DNA of 64,000 nt from Gilvibacter sp. SZ-19 (GCF_002163875.1 NZ_CP019333.1:626864-690863); one strand, 5' to 3'. Positions 51,773 through 60,380 are shown, numbered from the stretch's first letter. Translations and numbers: made by a program. Notes: generated by a model from the sequence alone, not told the origin.

Positions 51773-52387
51773 ATGGATATCAAATCCGCAACTTTTGTAA
51801 TGAGCAACAGCGATGTTGCCAAATGCCCGAAGAGCAACTTACCGGAATACGCCTTTATTGGCCGATCTAATGTGGGTAAGTCGTCGCTGATCAACATGCT
51901 CACCAATAGAAAGAGTTTGGCAAAAACCTCTGGGAGACCAGGTAAAACGCAGCTCATCAATCATTTTTTGATCAACGAGAATTGGCATCTGGTCGATTTG
52001 CCGGGCTATGGCTACGCTCGTGTTTCTAAATCGGACAAGAAGACCTTTCAGAAGTTCATTACGCAATATTTTGAGCGTCGTAAACAATTGGCCATGGGCT
52101 TTGTCTTGGTAGATTGTCGCCACGAGCCACAACCCATTGACTTGGAGTTTATGCAATGGCTGGGCGAGAACGCTTTACCTTTTGGAATAATCTTTACCAA
52201 AGCAGATAAACTCAAACCCAATGCCTTAAAACGAAATGTAGATACGTATCTGCAGCGTTTATTGGAAACCTGGGAAAGCCTGCCTCCCTACTTCATTACC
52301 TCTAGCGCAAAACGCACTGGCGCGGAAGAGTTGCTCGATTATATTGATACTATAAACAAAGAGATTGAGCAGCAATCTCAATTGTAA
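51773..52387 (+). CDS. engB: Ribosome biogenesis GTPase EngB/YsxC
   Basis: Small TRAFAC-class GTPase, 204 aa, needed for assembly of the large ribosomal subunit. G1 [10 protein letters not shown]2 around [10 protein letters not shown]3 DLPGYGYA, G4 TKADK and G5 SSAK are all present. It is in tandem with the hydrolase gene; its 3' end overlaps a minus-strand gene by 10 bases. Confidence 0.95.
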   Translation: MDIKSATFVMSNSDVAKCPKSNLPEYAFIGRSNVGKSSLINMLTNRKSLAKTSGRPGKTQLINHFLINENWHLVDLPGYGYARVSKSDKKTFQKFITQYFERRKQLAMGFVLVDCRHEPQPIDLEFMQWLGENALPFGIIFTKADKLKPNALKRNVDTYLQRLLETWESLPPYFITSSAKRTGAEELLDYIDTINKEIEQQSQL

Positions 52388-52752
52388 GCCTGCAACTTCT
52401 CAGTTACGCTAGCTATCAGGGCATGAGCATCGGCCAGAGCCTTTAACTGCTCCGCAGTCATAAAAACCTCTAAAGACTGCTCGGTTTCCATTAAGATAAT
52501 TGGGAACTCATATTTAGGAAGCCATTTGGAACGAAACGCCTTTTCAAATTCATCTTTGTGATAAAAATACATGGGCAATGTTGCTTCTTGCCTGAATGTC
52601 TTCCAGGCTGCCACTTCTTGAAAACTGTTGTGCGTTAAACTACAGAGGTCACAGTTATAGGTCTCTGGCGACAACCATTTGTGCAAACTGTCTTTTAGGG
52701 CATTGAGCTTCCCCGAATTTGCATTGTATACAAAATGCAAGGCTCGCTTCAT
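52378..52752 (-). CDS. Conserved protein of unknown function beside gldC
   Basis: 124 aa, cytoplasmic. N-terminal [23 protein letters not shown], then [13 protein letters not shown] with a CxxC pair, then a hydrophobic strand ([16 protein letters not shown]). The CxxC in the first third and the predicted alternation of strands and helices hint at a thioredoxin-like or nucleotide-binding fold, but I do not recognise the family. It is 9 bp downstream of gldC on the same strand. Confidence 0.65.
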   Translation of the reverse strand: MKRALHFVYNANSGKLNALKDSLHKWLSPETYNCDLCSLTHNSFQEVAAWKTFRQEATLPMYFYHKDEFEKAFRSKWLPKYEFPIILMETEQSLEVFMTAEQLKALADAHALIASVTEKLQAYN

Positions 52753-52761
52753 TTGGGACTG

Positions 52762-53094
52762 TTACTTGATACCTGTTTTGTCGGCGAAGTAATCGACAAA
52801 ATCCAACATGGTATCGGCCATTTTATCGTCGTTGGTTGCGCGTTTGTAGGTGCCCGCCATTCCCATCAAGGTCTGATAAAAGAACACCTTCATCTCCTCA
52901 ACTGGCATATCCTTGGTCCAAAGGTCTATGCGCAAAGCTTCTTTCCCTTTCGGATCCCAAACAGAGATCAAGGCCGCCTTGGATTCCTGATCGGTAACTC
53001 CGCCATCGGCTGCGGTCCAACGCAACTTTTCCGGAACTCTATTTTCGTCCAATTCGACTTTAAATGATATCTCTGAAGTATGATTATTTGCCAT
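52762..53094 (-). CDS. gldC: Gliding motility protein GldC
   Basis: 110 aa, no signal peptide, matching the small soluble GldC of gliding Flavobacteriia (EISFKVELDENRVPEKLRW, DGGVTDQESKAAL, LWTKDMPVEEMKVFFYQTL). In Flavobacterium johnsoniae GldC improves gliding and lies next to gldB, though it is not strictly essential. Its ATG shares a base with the gldB stop (TAATG). Confidence 0.92.
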   Translation of the reverse strand: MANNHTSEISFKVELDENRVPEKLRWTAADGGVTDQESKAALISVWDPKGKEALRIDLWTKDMPVEEMKVFFYQTLMGMAGTYKRATNDDKMADTMLDFVDYFADKTGIK

Positions 53095-54080
53095 TATTTT
53101 TTTGGTTTGTATTTGGACTGCTGATACAATTGATCTGCAGGTATAGTTAGCATTTCAGACAAAGAACTGCCGGTGTTTTCCATAAAAGCCTTGACCATTT
53201 GCAAGCCCATATAACGCCCTATTCTACCCGGAGATTCATTGTCTATCTCTAAATAGAACTTAGAAAATGGCGCTGGATTTATGAATTGGTTCAACAACTT
53301 CGGATTCGTATCATAAAGCACTTCGCGCTCTACAAAATAGCGCCAAATGTCCATCTCATTCTCCTGGGCCCATTGCAATTCGGACTCGGAATATCCAAGT
53401 ATAGAAGCCTCGGATTCCAAAGGCAAAAGCAATGATTGCAGAAAGAGCAGCTTACCGTGATAAAGCATTTGCCCCAGAAAACTTCGATCTCTTGCAGGTG
53501 GCACATAAGCACGACTAGCCAGGTTTGCAACATCAACTATCATTTGATCCGGCTCCATATTGGCCGAAATATATAGTGGAATTCCTTCGTAAAACGGATG
53601 CGTTGCCCCCAAGTAATTGTCCAGACCAATACTCATCTCTCCTGCTGCCCAAAGCACAGGATCCTTGTAATCTACCTCAGAGATCACTGTGTAGACCCTT
53701 GGTGGCTCAAAATCTGGAAAGTAGTATTTCAAGTGCTGGAACAACAACCGAAGCTGCTCCTCTTGCTCGCTAAAATCGGGAAAGCTCTTTTGAACCTCTC
53801 TTGCCAAGGCCTGCAACAGGGTATCTCGTTTTTTAGCTATCCAGAAACTGTCTGGGTATTGCTGCGGAAACAACTGCGGATACTTTGCCTTAAGCTGTGG
53901 GATCTCGCTTTCTGAAGCCTTGTCGAATTCCAGATCGAATCTAACGATATCTGTATCGACAGTAACAGCCAAAACCTCTGGTTTGACTTCCGGATTATTC
54001 GCACAAGAAAAAATCAAACTAAAACTAGCCGTCAAAACTAGAATTGGCAGCAGTTTCTTAAGACTTAGTACTTGATTCAT
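53094..54080 (-). CDS. gldB: Gliding motility lipoprotein GldB
   Basis: 328-aa lipoprotein (signal ending LIFSC, lipid attachment C26) related to GldB, needed for T9SS-dependent gliding. Blocks such as DTDIVRFDLEFDKASESEIPQLKAKYP (first part), ISVGLDNYLGATHPFYEGIP-like text and the late RIGRYMGLQMVKAFMEN are recognisable; the last block resembles zinc-protease-like DUF regions that have lost HExxH. The frame extends upstream to 54137, but ATG 54080 places a normal signal peptide at the N-terminus. In operon with gldC. Confidence 0.9.
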   Translation of the reverse strand: MNQVLSLKKLLPILVLTASFSLIFSCANNPEVKPEVLAVTVDTDIVRFDLEFDKASESEIPQLKAKYPQLFPQQYPDSFWIAKKRDTLLQALAREVQKSFPDFSEQEEQLRLLFQHLKYYFPDFEPPRVYTVISEVDYKDPVLWAAGEMSIGLDNYLGATHPFYEGIPLYISANMEPDQMIVDVANLASRAYVPPARDRSFLGQMLYHGKLLFLQSLLLPLESEASILGYSESELQWAQENEMDIWRYFVEREVLYDTNPKLLNQFINPAPFSKFYLEIDNESPGRIGRYMGLQMVKAFMENTGSSLSEMLTIPADQLYQQSKYKPKK

Positions 54081-54121
54081 ATTCGTATAACGCGAGGGCA
54101 AAAAATAAATTTTAAAATCCT

Positions 54122-54129
54122 TAATTTTG
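54122..54129 (+). promoter_or_regulatory. nadE promoter -7 element
   Basis: TAATTTTG, exact fit to TAnnTTTG, 42 bases before the nadE ATG, in the region shared with divergent gldB. Confidence 0.45.
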
Positions 54130-54171
54130 CTAAGCAAAGGTACGTTAAATCAACCTAAAAGAAAGTGAAAA

Positions 54172-54960
54172 ATGCAAGTAGATAAAGTAACAGAACACAT
54201 CGTTTCATGGCTTAAGACCTATATAGAAAATGCAGGCCTGGATGGCTTTGTGGTAGGTGTAAGCGGCGGAATAGATTCTGGAGTTACTTCTACACTCTGC
54301 GCCATGACCGGTTATCCTACGCTTTGTTTAGAGATGCCGATCCATCAAGCTGCTTCGCAAGTAACACGAGCAGAAGAGCATATTGCACAGCTCAAAGAAC
54401 GATTTGACAATGTTTCGTCGCATCGCGTTGATTTAACACCAGTTTTTGAAGGTTTCAAGGATCAAACACCACCTGTAGAAGACGACACTTTATTGGACCT
54501 TTCACTAGCCAATACCAGAGCGCGCCTGCGCATGACTACCCTGTATTATTTTGCCGGATTGAAACGTTATTTGGTAGCTGGAACAGGCAATAAGGTAGAA
54601 GACTTCGGAGTTGGGTTTTATACCAAATACGGAGATGGAGGTGTGGACCTCAGTCCAATAGCCGATCTGATGAAAAGCGAAGTCTATGCTGTGGGCGCAC
54701 ATATAGGAGTTCCTCAGGCGATTATGAAGGCCGCCCCTACCGATGGATTGTTCGGAGATAGTCGCACAGACGAAGATCAGATCGGAGCATCCTACGATGA
54801 ATTAGAATGGGCCATGGCCATGCAAGATCAAGGCAAGGAACCTAGTGATTTTGAAGGCCGAAAAGCCGAAGTATATCGCATCTATTTACGGTTAAACCGT
54901 ATCAATCAGCACAAGATGCAACCCATTCCAGTATGCGAAATCCCTCAGGATTTACGCTAA
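54172..54960 (+). CDS. nadE: NAD+ synthase (ammonia-dependent)
   Basis: 262 aa, amidates deamido-NAD to NAD+ as the last step of NAD synthesis. The PP-loop reads GVSGGIDSGVTS, followed by GTGNKVEDFGVGFYTKYGDGGVDLSPI, the family signature. No glutaminase domain is fused, so ammonia must come from outside or from a partner. It is divergent from gldB-gldC. Confidence 0.95.
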   Translation: MQVDKVTEHIVSWLKTYIENAGLDGFVVGVSGGIDSGVTSTLCAMTGYPTLCLEMPIHQAASQVTRAEEHIAQLKERFDNVSSHRVDLTPVFEGFKDQTPPVEDDTLLDLSLANTRARLRMTTLYYFAGLKRYLVAGTGNKVEDFGVGFYTKYGDGGVDLSPIADLMKSEVYAVGAHIGVPQAIMKAAPTDGLFGDSRTDEDQIGASYDELEWAMAMQDQGKEPSDFEGRKAEVYRIYLRLNRINQHKMQPIPVCEIPQDLR

Positions 54961-55025
54961 GTCCGTGCTTTATCGAAAATTCTGTACGTTAAACGAAATT
55001 TAATTCGGTCAGTATACCTTTTTGC

Positions 55026-55033
55026 TATTTTTG
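55026..55033 (+). promoter_or_regulatory. Promoter -7 element of the response-regulator gene
   Basis: TATTTTTG, exact fit to TAnnTTTG, leaving a leader of about 65 nt before the ATG at 55105. Confidence 0.5.
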
Positions 55034-55104
55034 AAATTGTAGTATTTCTACTACACAAAAACAAACTGGCAACGAAATGTTACCAGTAACATAACCTCAC
55101 AATT

Positions 55105-55737
55105 ATGACCAAAGTATTAATAGCGGATCACCACCCCGTCGTACGCAAGGGTATTGAATGTCTGCTTCAAGGGCACGAAACGATCGAGATCGTTGACAAA
55201 GTGCACAATGGAACAGAGCTTTACAAGGCCTTGCGCGAAGAAAAACCCGATGTACTTGTCATGGAAATCGACATTCCACAAGTAAACGGTATAACCGCGC
55301 TTCGAACTATCAAGGCTGAGTTCCCAGATGTACGCGTGCTGATCTATTCAACCAATCCTGAGGAGATCTACGCCCTGCGTTCTATCAAATCTGGAGCGGC
55401 AGGCTACGTTCCTAAAACCGCATCGACCAAAGTATTTGTAGATGCCCTTGAATTAGTGGCAAAAGGAGGAATATTCTTGAACGAAGAGTTAACATCAACT
55501 TTCACGTCTCGTAACGTTGGCGAATCCAGTGCGATCAGCCGTTATAAAAAATTATCTTCTCGCGAGATCGAAGTACTCAATCTGTTGTCTAGCGGTAAGC
55601 GCAATAAAGACATTGCCAATGCCTTAGACATCAATGAAAAAACCGTGAGTACTTACAAAACGCGTTTGCTTAAGAAATTGAAAGTGGACAATCTGGCGGA
55701 TCTCATTCACCAGTCGCGAATGTTCCAATTCAGATAG
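55105..55737 (+). CDS. NarL/LuxR-type response regulator with Glu at the phosphorylation site
   Basis: 210 aa: receiver domain (1-120) and LuxR-type HTH (about 148-205, LSSREIEVLNLLSSGKRNKDIA ... NEKTVSTYKTRLLKKL). The receiver keeps D8, the switch Ser in LIYSTN and K104 in VPKTA. The expected phosphoacceptor is E54 (VMEIDIP), and the second acidic pocket residue is H9 (ADHHP instead of ADDHP). The protein is thus unlikely to be controlled by ordinary phosphotransfer, and Glu may mimic phosphate. No histidine kinase is nearby. It lies between nadE and convergent dnaG. Confidence 0.9.
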   Translation: MTKVLIADHHPVVRKGIECLLQGHETIEIVDKVHNGTELYKALREEKPDVLVMEIDIPQVNGITALRTIKAEFPDVRVLIYSTNPEEIYALRSIKSGAAGYVPKTASTKVFVDALELVAKGGIFLNEELTSTFTSRNVGESSAISRYKKLSSREIEVLNLLSSGKRNKDIANALDINEKTVSTYKTRLLKKLKVDNLADLIHQSRMFQFR

Positions 55738-55739
55738 TA

Positions 55740-57704
55740 TTAGAGTACGCGACCAAGCTTGTTGCTCAATACCTTTTTAAGCCCCTGGTAATCTATAATG
55801 GTTTCTAGGGGCTCTTTTCTTTCCCCAGCCTCGGCCTCTTTCACCTGATTGGCGAGCTCCTCTATTTTTTGCGAGATCAATAGCCGCCTTAGATTCAAAA
55901 TTGTCTGGCTCACGTACTGCCCAATGGAATAGGACTTGTCTTTCACATAGATCTCTTTGCGCTCCCAATTTCCTAATTGATAGCGCTCATCGTCCATTAG
56001 AATACTTGTCGCTAAGGCCGCAGGTGCAGGTTCCAAACTGTGGATCAAACTGTCAATTTTTTGTTCTCCTCCCTGATGCAAGTGTTCTACCAAGGCGTAA
56101 TACAAGGCCCTAAAATCTGGATTTGCCAATTCGATCTCATCTTCTTGTAGGTCCAAATACACCTTTTCAAAAACCTTGGCCGTGTGCATTTCCGGTTTGA
56201 GATGCATTTCACCTTGCTCATCCATTTCCATGATCAAATCCTCAAACTCAGCCTCTTCATTACCGTACAAAAGCAGAATTTCTAGGATCTTCCGCTCGTA
56301 TTCGTAAAGGGGATCTATTTTCTGTGTGGGTAGTTGCTGGTTAGCGATCACCTCAAAGGGAGGTTGATCTGGCTTTTTGGCCGCTTTTTTCTGTGCAGCT
56401 TGTTCTTTACTTAGGAGTTGTGCCAGGGCGTTAAACAACACCTCTTCGCTCATCTGCATGATACGCGAGCATTCTTGCAGATATACCTCGCGTTGAATAA
56501 CATCAGGAATCTTGGCAATACTCTGCACCATTTCTCTGATAGTACTGGCCTTCTTTACGGGGTCATTGGCCGATTCCGCTGCCAAAAGCGAAGCCTTGAA
56601 GTTGATGAAATCCTGACTCTCCGCCTCTAAAAAGTTAACTACCTCTTGTTGGGAGTGCGCTTTGGCAAAACTGTCCGGGTCTTCCCCTTCCGGAAATGTA
56701 CAAACACGAACGTTCATGCCCTGTTCCAAAATAAGGTCTATCCCACGCAGTGACGCGCGCAATCCGGCGGCATCACCATCAAACAAGACCGTAATGTTAG
56801 GCGTTAATCTTCTAATTAGTCGAATCTGATCTGGAGTCAAGGCAGTACCAGAAGATGCCACAACATTGGTCACCCCCGTTTGATGCATTTGTATAACATC
56901 GGTATAACCTTCCACCAAATAACAGCGATCTTCTTTCGCTATAGTTTGCTTGGCCTGATACAAGCCGTAAAGGATCTTGCTTTTCTGATAGATCTCACTT
57001 TCGGGAGAGTTAACATACTTAGCAGCCTTTTTGTCGTTGGTCAAAATTCGACCACCGAATCCCAAGACACGACCGCTCATACTGTGAATCGGAAACATCA
57101 CACGCCCTTTAAAACGATCGAACTGTTTGTCTTCGCGCACAATAGTGAGCCCCGTTTTGTCCAGATAGTCGAGTTTGTATCCCTTTCCTAAGGCTTCAGA
57201 GGTAAAAGCATCCCAACTGTTCGGATTATAACCCAAAGCGAAGTCCTTGATGGTCTTATCTGTAAAGCCGCGTTCTTTAAAATAGGTCAAGCCTATGGCC
57301 TTACCCTCCTCGCTGTGGAGCAAGGTCTTATGGAAATAGTCTTTAGCGAACTCACTGACCAAGTACAAGCTTTCGCGTTCGCTGGCCAATTGTTTTTGCT
57401 CATCGGTCTGCTCAGTCTCCTCCACCTCAATGCCGTACTTTTTAGCCAGATACTTTATCGCCTCCGGATAGGAGAAATGTTCATGCTCCATTAAAAAGGC
57501 CACAACATTACCGCCTTTCCCACTGGAAAAGTCTTTCCAGATCTGCTTTACAGGAGAGACCATAAAACTCGGCGTACGTTCGTCTGTAAAAGGACTTAGG
57601 CCTTTAAAATTTGAACCCGATTTCTTGAGTTGCACAAAGTCGCCGATCACTTCTTCTAAGCGAGCGGTTTCAAAAACTTTGTCTATGGTACTTTTGGAGA
57701 TCAA
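55740..57704 (-). CDS. dnaG: DNA primase DnaG, zinc ligands lost
   Basis: Replicative primase, 654 aa, with the N-terminal CHC2-type domain, TOPRIM catalytic core (LVEGYTDVIQMHQTG, FDGDAAG) and a C-terminal helical helicase-binding region. The N-terminal fold aligns with zinc-binding DnaG (GLSPFTDERTPSF ... KQIWKDFSSGKGGN), but all four ligands are replaced: S37, T40, D58 and S61 in place of C, H, C, C. The start is TTG at 57704, since TGA lies 6 bases upstream in frame. It is convergent with the response regulator, two bases between stops. Confidence 0.95.
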   Translation of the reverse strand: MISKSTIDKVFETARLEEVIGDFVQLKKSGSNFKGLSPFTDERTPSFMVSPVKQIWKDFSSGKGGNVVAFLMEHEHFSYPEAIKYLAKKYGIEVEETEQTDEQKQLASERESLYLVSEFAKDYFHKTLLHSEEGKAIGLTYFKERGFTDKTIKDFALGYNPNSWDAFTSEALGKGYKLDYLDKTGLTIVREDKQFDRFKGRVMFPIHSMSGRVLGFGGRILTNDKKAAKYVNSPESEIYQKSKILYGLYQAKQTIAKEDRCYLVEGYTDVIQMHQTGVTNVVASSGTALTPDQIRLIRRLTPNITVLFDGDAAGLRASLRGIDLILEQGMNVRVCTFPEGEDPDSFAKAHSQQEVVNFLEAESQDFINFKASLLAAESANDPVKKASTIREMVQSIAKIPDVIQREVYLQECSRIMQMSEEVLFNALAQLLSKEQAAQKKAAKKPDQPPFEVIANQQLPTQKIDPLYEYERKILEILLLYGNEEAEFEDLIMEMDEQGEMHLKPEMHTAKVFEKVYLDLQEDEIELANPDFRALYYALVEHLHQGGEQKIDSLIHSLEPAPAALATSILMDDERYQLGNWERKEIYVKDKSYSIGQYVSQTILNLRRLLISQKIEELANQVKEAEAGERKEPLETIIDYQGLKKVLSNKLGRVL

Positions 57705-57751
57705 TACTCAGGTCTAAGAGGATAAAAATAGCAAAATAGCCACTAACTTCA

Positions 57752-57776
57752 CTAAAAAAGGCACCCTAAGGTGCCT
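57752..57776 (-). terminator. Terminator of ECF module 3
   Basis: On the minus strand stem AGGCACC / GGTGCCT (57776-57770 and 57765-57759) with loop TTAG, followed by TTTTTT, 24 bp after the barrel gene's stop. Confidence 0.88.
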
Positions 57777-57800
57777 CTTTCTTTATAAATGAGAACGCAG

Positions 57801-58853
57801 TTAATCTACGTCAAATCGCAAGCCGAGTGAGATGTTGCGCTGCTCCACCGGATTGTCTTTAAATATTGGGTTCAGATCGTACTTTACATACAAGGCCATC
57901 CCCGTCCAACCGATATAACCACTCAGGCCATAGGCAAAGTTGTTCGTATTGAAATTTCCGGTCTGTTTTTGTTCTACCTCATTCCCATCCGGGCCGTCAA
58001 AACGCAATTTCTGAACTGTGCGCAGACGGAATCCGGCATAGCCTCCTAAACCAACCTTTAATTTGTTGCGGGTAGAATAGCGGAAATAATTTTCCTTTTC
58101 GATCTTTCTAGAAGGGCCAAATTCAAAGTGAACCGGAAACACTAAGTAGTCATTTCTGAGTTTCGATTTGTCCAGATCGGCACCAAATTCACGCACTACA
58201 GTCTCACTACCCGTGTCTTCAAAGAAGCGATCGTCGCTTAATTTAAGGCCGTTGAACTGGAAGGAGAATCCGTACTTTAATCGCAGCCAGTTCGAGTTCT
58301 TAAATACCCGAGTCTTCCAGGCAATACCCAATTCAAAGAATCGGCTACCAGCAATTTTAAAATCAGTATCGCCAAAGGACTGCCCATCAGTGATCGCATT
58401 GTTCAATCCAAAGGCCAAAACTAAGTCGCTAGTGGTTCTGCGATCGTACTTACGCTCTCTAGGCGTGTAATCGAAATCCAGGAGTTTTCCTTTTGAAAAA
58501 ACAACCAACTCAAAATTATCGGTTGAAGTGGTGTTTAAAGACCCATTGCGTTCCAACAGATCGATCTGATTTTGAATGATCACTATGCGATTCTCAATGT
58601 TCAAAGCGCGCTTCTCTGCAGCAGCCTGTTTCAATTCTGTGGCTTGCTCTTCGGTGATCTCTCCCTTTTCCAGGCGATCGTTAATTGCAATCACCTCGTC
58701 CTTTAAGGCCTCTTTTTCTTCGGCTTGCACCGCTTCTATCTTTCCTTGCAGATAATCGATCTGTGCCTGCGCATCCTTTGTTTCCTGCGCACAAAGCGAG
58801 ACGGTCGCGAGCAACCAAATAACAACAGCGGTACTGTAAGTAATGATTCTCAT
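57801..58853 (-). CDS. Outer-membrane beta-barrel protein with periplasmic coiled coil (module 3)
   Basis: 350 aa: signal peptide (ending ATVSLCAQ), a charged helical segment at about 27-105 (IDYLQGKIEAVQAEEKEALK) predicted as coiled coil, then a beta-barrel with aromatic girdle residues, ending RNISLGLRFDVD. No porin family is evident. It lies 84 bp after the membrane-tethered sigma partner and carries the same kind of barrel that is fused to the partner in module 1. I infer an outer-membrane sensor or output of the sigma factor. Confidence 0.75.
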   Translation of the reverse strand: MRIITYSTAVVIWLLATVSLCAQETKDAQAQIDYLQGKIEAVQAEEKEALKDEVIAINDRLEKGEITEEQATELKQAAAEKRALNIENRIVIIQNQIDLLERNGSLNTTSTDNFELVVFSKGKLLDFDYTPRERKYDRRTTSDLVLAFGLNNAITDGQSFGDTDFKIAGSRFFELGIAWKTRVFKNSNWLRLKYGFSFQFNGLKLSDDRFFEDTGSETVVREFGADLDKSKLRNDYLVFPVHFEFGPSRKIEKENYFRYSTRNKLKVGLGGYAGFRLRTVQKLRFDGPDGNEVEQKQTGNFNTNNFAYGLSGYIGWTGMALYVKYDLNPIFKDNPVEQRNISLGLRFDVD

Positions 58854-58937
58854 ATGATTTTTAATTTAAGTAGAAGCAAACCCCACCCCTACCACCGCAG
58901 GGGTAGTGCTATACTTCCAGATTGATGAATGAATGAA

Positions 58938-59756
58938 TTAATTATTACGAGTGGCCATGGCCGTTCGAATCTTGTTGTAACCTTCGCCCAAGGCGTCAAA
59001 GACCTTATCTCTAAAGGAGCGTTCCAGATCGTATTCGACATCCATTAGCAAGGCGTTGGCATCTACTTTTAAAGTCTCCATATTGATGAGCGACTTGGCT
59101 TTCAATTCCTTTTGGGCGGCTTCTAATAGCGCTGCTATCTCGGCTTCGGTGATCTGAGCATTGGCAGCCTCCATGTCTTTTATCTTCCCAACCACTTCAT
59201 CGACCTTTGCAGCCACTGCATCTTGTGAATCAGTAGGCGTAGCATTGCCATCTGAAGCGCTTATGGCCGTGTCATCTATTTCTTTAGGAGTTACAATGAT
59301 CACCGCTTCGGATTTCGGCTTTTGAGTCTTTGGAGCTTGAGCTATTGCCGTTTTTTCCTCGGATTTCTGCGGAGCTTTATCAATAGGCTTATCGATTGCT
59401 TCGGATTTTTCATTTTGCTGCTCTACTACAACTATATCCTCTTGCTTATCATCTTGCTCCTGCTCCATAGGAATAACAGGAATTACAGTTTCCGTATTTG
59501 GTGCTTCTGGTTTAGGCTCTTCAATGACGATCTCGTTTTGCTGCAAACTCGGATCACTGCTGAAAAGTAAAGATCCTATCAAGGCAAGTCCAGCAATACC
59601 TGCAGCAATGGCCCACCAAATTCCTAAGCCTCGTTTCTTTTTACTGGTCTTCTCATCCAACTGATCTGACAGTTTTTTCCAGGCTTCGGCACTCGGGGAA
59701 ATCTCACGATTCTCGAACTGATCGCGTATGTTATCTTCTAATTTAAGGGGTGCCAT
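58938..59756 (-). CDS. Membrane-tethered sigma partner (module 3)
   Basis: 272 aa. Cytoplasmic head (1-44) with IRDQFENREISPSAEAWKKL, similar to the heads of the module 1 and 2 partners. A membrane helix follows at about 47-67 (WAIAAGIAGLALIGSLLF), then a Glu/Pro/Lys-rich periplasmic linker and a helical C-terminal part (EAAQKELKAKSLI ... LLMDVEYDLERSFRDKVFDAL). It overlaps the sigma gene by 14 bases. Probably the anti-sigma factor of the module, inferred from order and head similarity. Confidence 0.78.
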   Translation of the reverse strand: MAPLKLEDNIRDQFENREISPSAEAWKKLSDQLDEKTSKKKRGLGIWWAIAAGIAGLALIGSLLFSSDPSLQQNEIVIEEPKPEAPNTETVIPVIPMEQEQDDKQEDIVVVEQQNEKSEAIDKPIDKAPQKSEEKTAIAQAPKTQKPKSEAVIIVTPKEIDDTAISASDGNATPTDSQDAVAAKVDEVVGKIKDMEAANAQITEAEIAALLEAAQKELKAKSLINMETLKVDANALLMDVEYDLERSFRDKVFDALGEGYNKIRTAMATRNN

Positions 59757-60309
59757 AATTTGTCTTATTTTGAGCGTTTAGTCGGCGCTGTAATAACTTG
59801 CGCGCCTTAAACAACTGGCTCTTTGAGGTGCTTTCACTTATCCCGAGGGCTTCGGCGATCTCACTGTGCTTATATCCTTCTACAGCATACATCACAAAGA
59901 CCATTTTATATCCTTCCGGCAGCTCGTCAATTATGCGCTGCAGGTGTTCTACTTCTAAAGGGCTGTCCAAATAAACTGCGTGATCGGTAGTATGATCTAT
60001 GACCTCTTCTGGTTCAAAGTGCAGTTTGCGTTCTTTGCGAAGCCATGATATGGACTCTCTGACCATGATCCGGCGCAGCCAACCTTCAAAACTCCCGGTC
60101 CCCTTATAAGAATCTAAAGCAGTAAAGGCTTTAAAAAAACCACCTATCATGACCTCTTCTGCCAGAGAAATGTCGCTTATGTATTGGCGGCAGACACTGA
60201 GCATCTTAGGCGCAAACATCTCGTACATTTGTTGCTGAGCCTTGCGATTGTTCGCTTTGGCTTTCTCTAAAAGTCGTTCTAGATTCTTATGTAAAGTGAT
60301 CACTTTCAC
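59743..60309 (-). CDS. ECF sigma factor (module 3)
   Basis: 188 aa, GTG start. Region 2: QQQMYEMFAPKMLSVCRQYI, EEVMIGGFFKAFTAL and GSFEGWLRRIMVRESISWL. Region 4: ELPEGYKMVFVMYAVEGYKH followed by IAEALGISESTSKSQLFKARK. It shares the GSFxGW and YxHxEIA blocks with the other two ECF factors but is more distant. The 9-mer GCAACCTTT lies 49 bp upstream. Confidence 0.92.
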   Translation of the reverse strand: MKVITLHKNLERLLEKAKANNRKAQQQMYEMFAPKMLSVCRQYISDISLAEEVMIGGFFKAFTALDSYKGTGSFEGWLRRIMVRESISWLRKERKLHFEPEEVIDHTTDHAVYLDSPLEVEHLQRIIDELPEGYKMVFVMYAVEGYKHSEIAEALGISESTSKSQLFKARKLLQRRLNAQNKTNYGTP

Positions 60310-60338
60310 TAAAGCAGACCTTGTTGGGTTTCGCTATA

Positions 60339-60366
60339 AAGACGCAATAAGTTGACCAAAGGTTGC
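60339..60366 (-). promoter_or_regulatory. Candidate ECF-sigma promoter of module 3
   Basis: On the minus strand GCAACCTTT (60366-60358) and GTCTT (60343-60339), 14 bases between, 30 bp before the sigma start. Identical -35-like block to modules 1 and 2. Confidence 0.45.
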
Positions 60367-60380
60367 CTGAGGTCTAAAAT

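Noticed and set aside
52378-52752. Reading the 124-aa protein as a thioredoxin because of its CxxC
   Set aside because: The cysteine pair (CDLC) is not in the usual N-terminal WCxxC context and no cis-Pro motif is seen, so only a hint of the fold is recorded.
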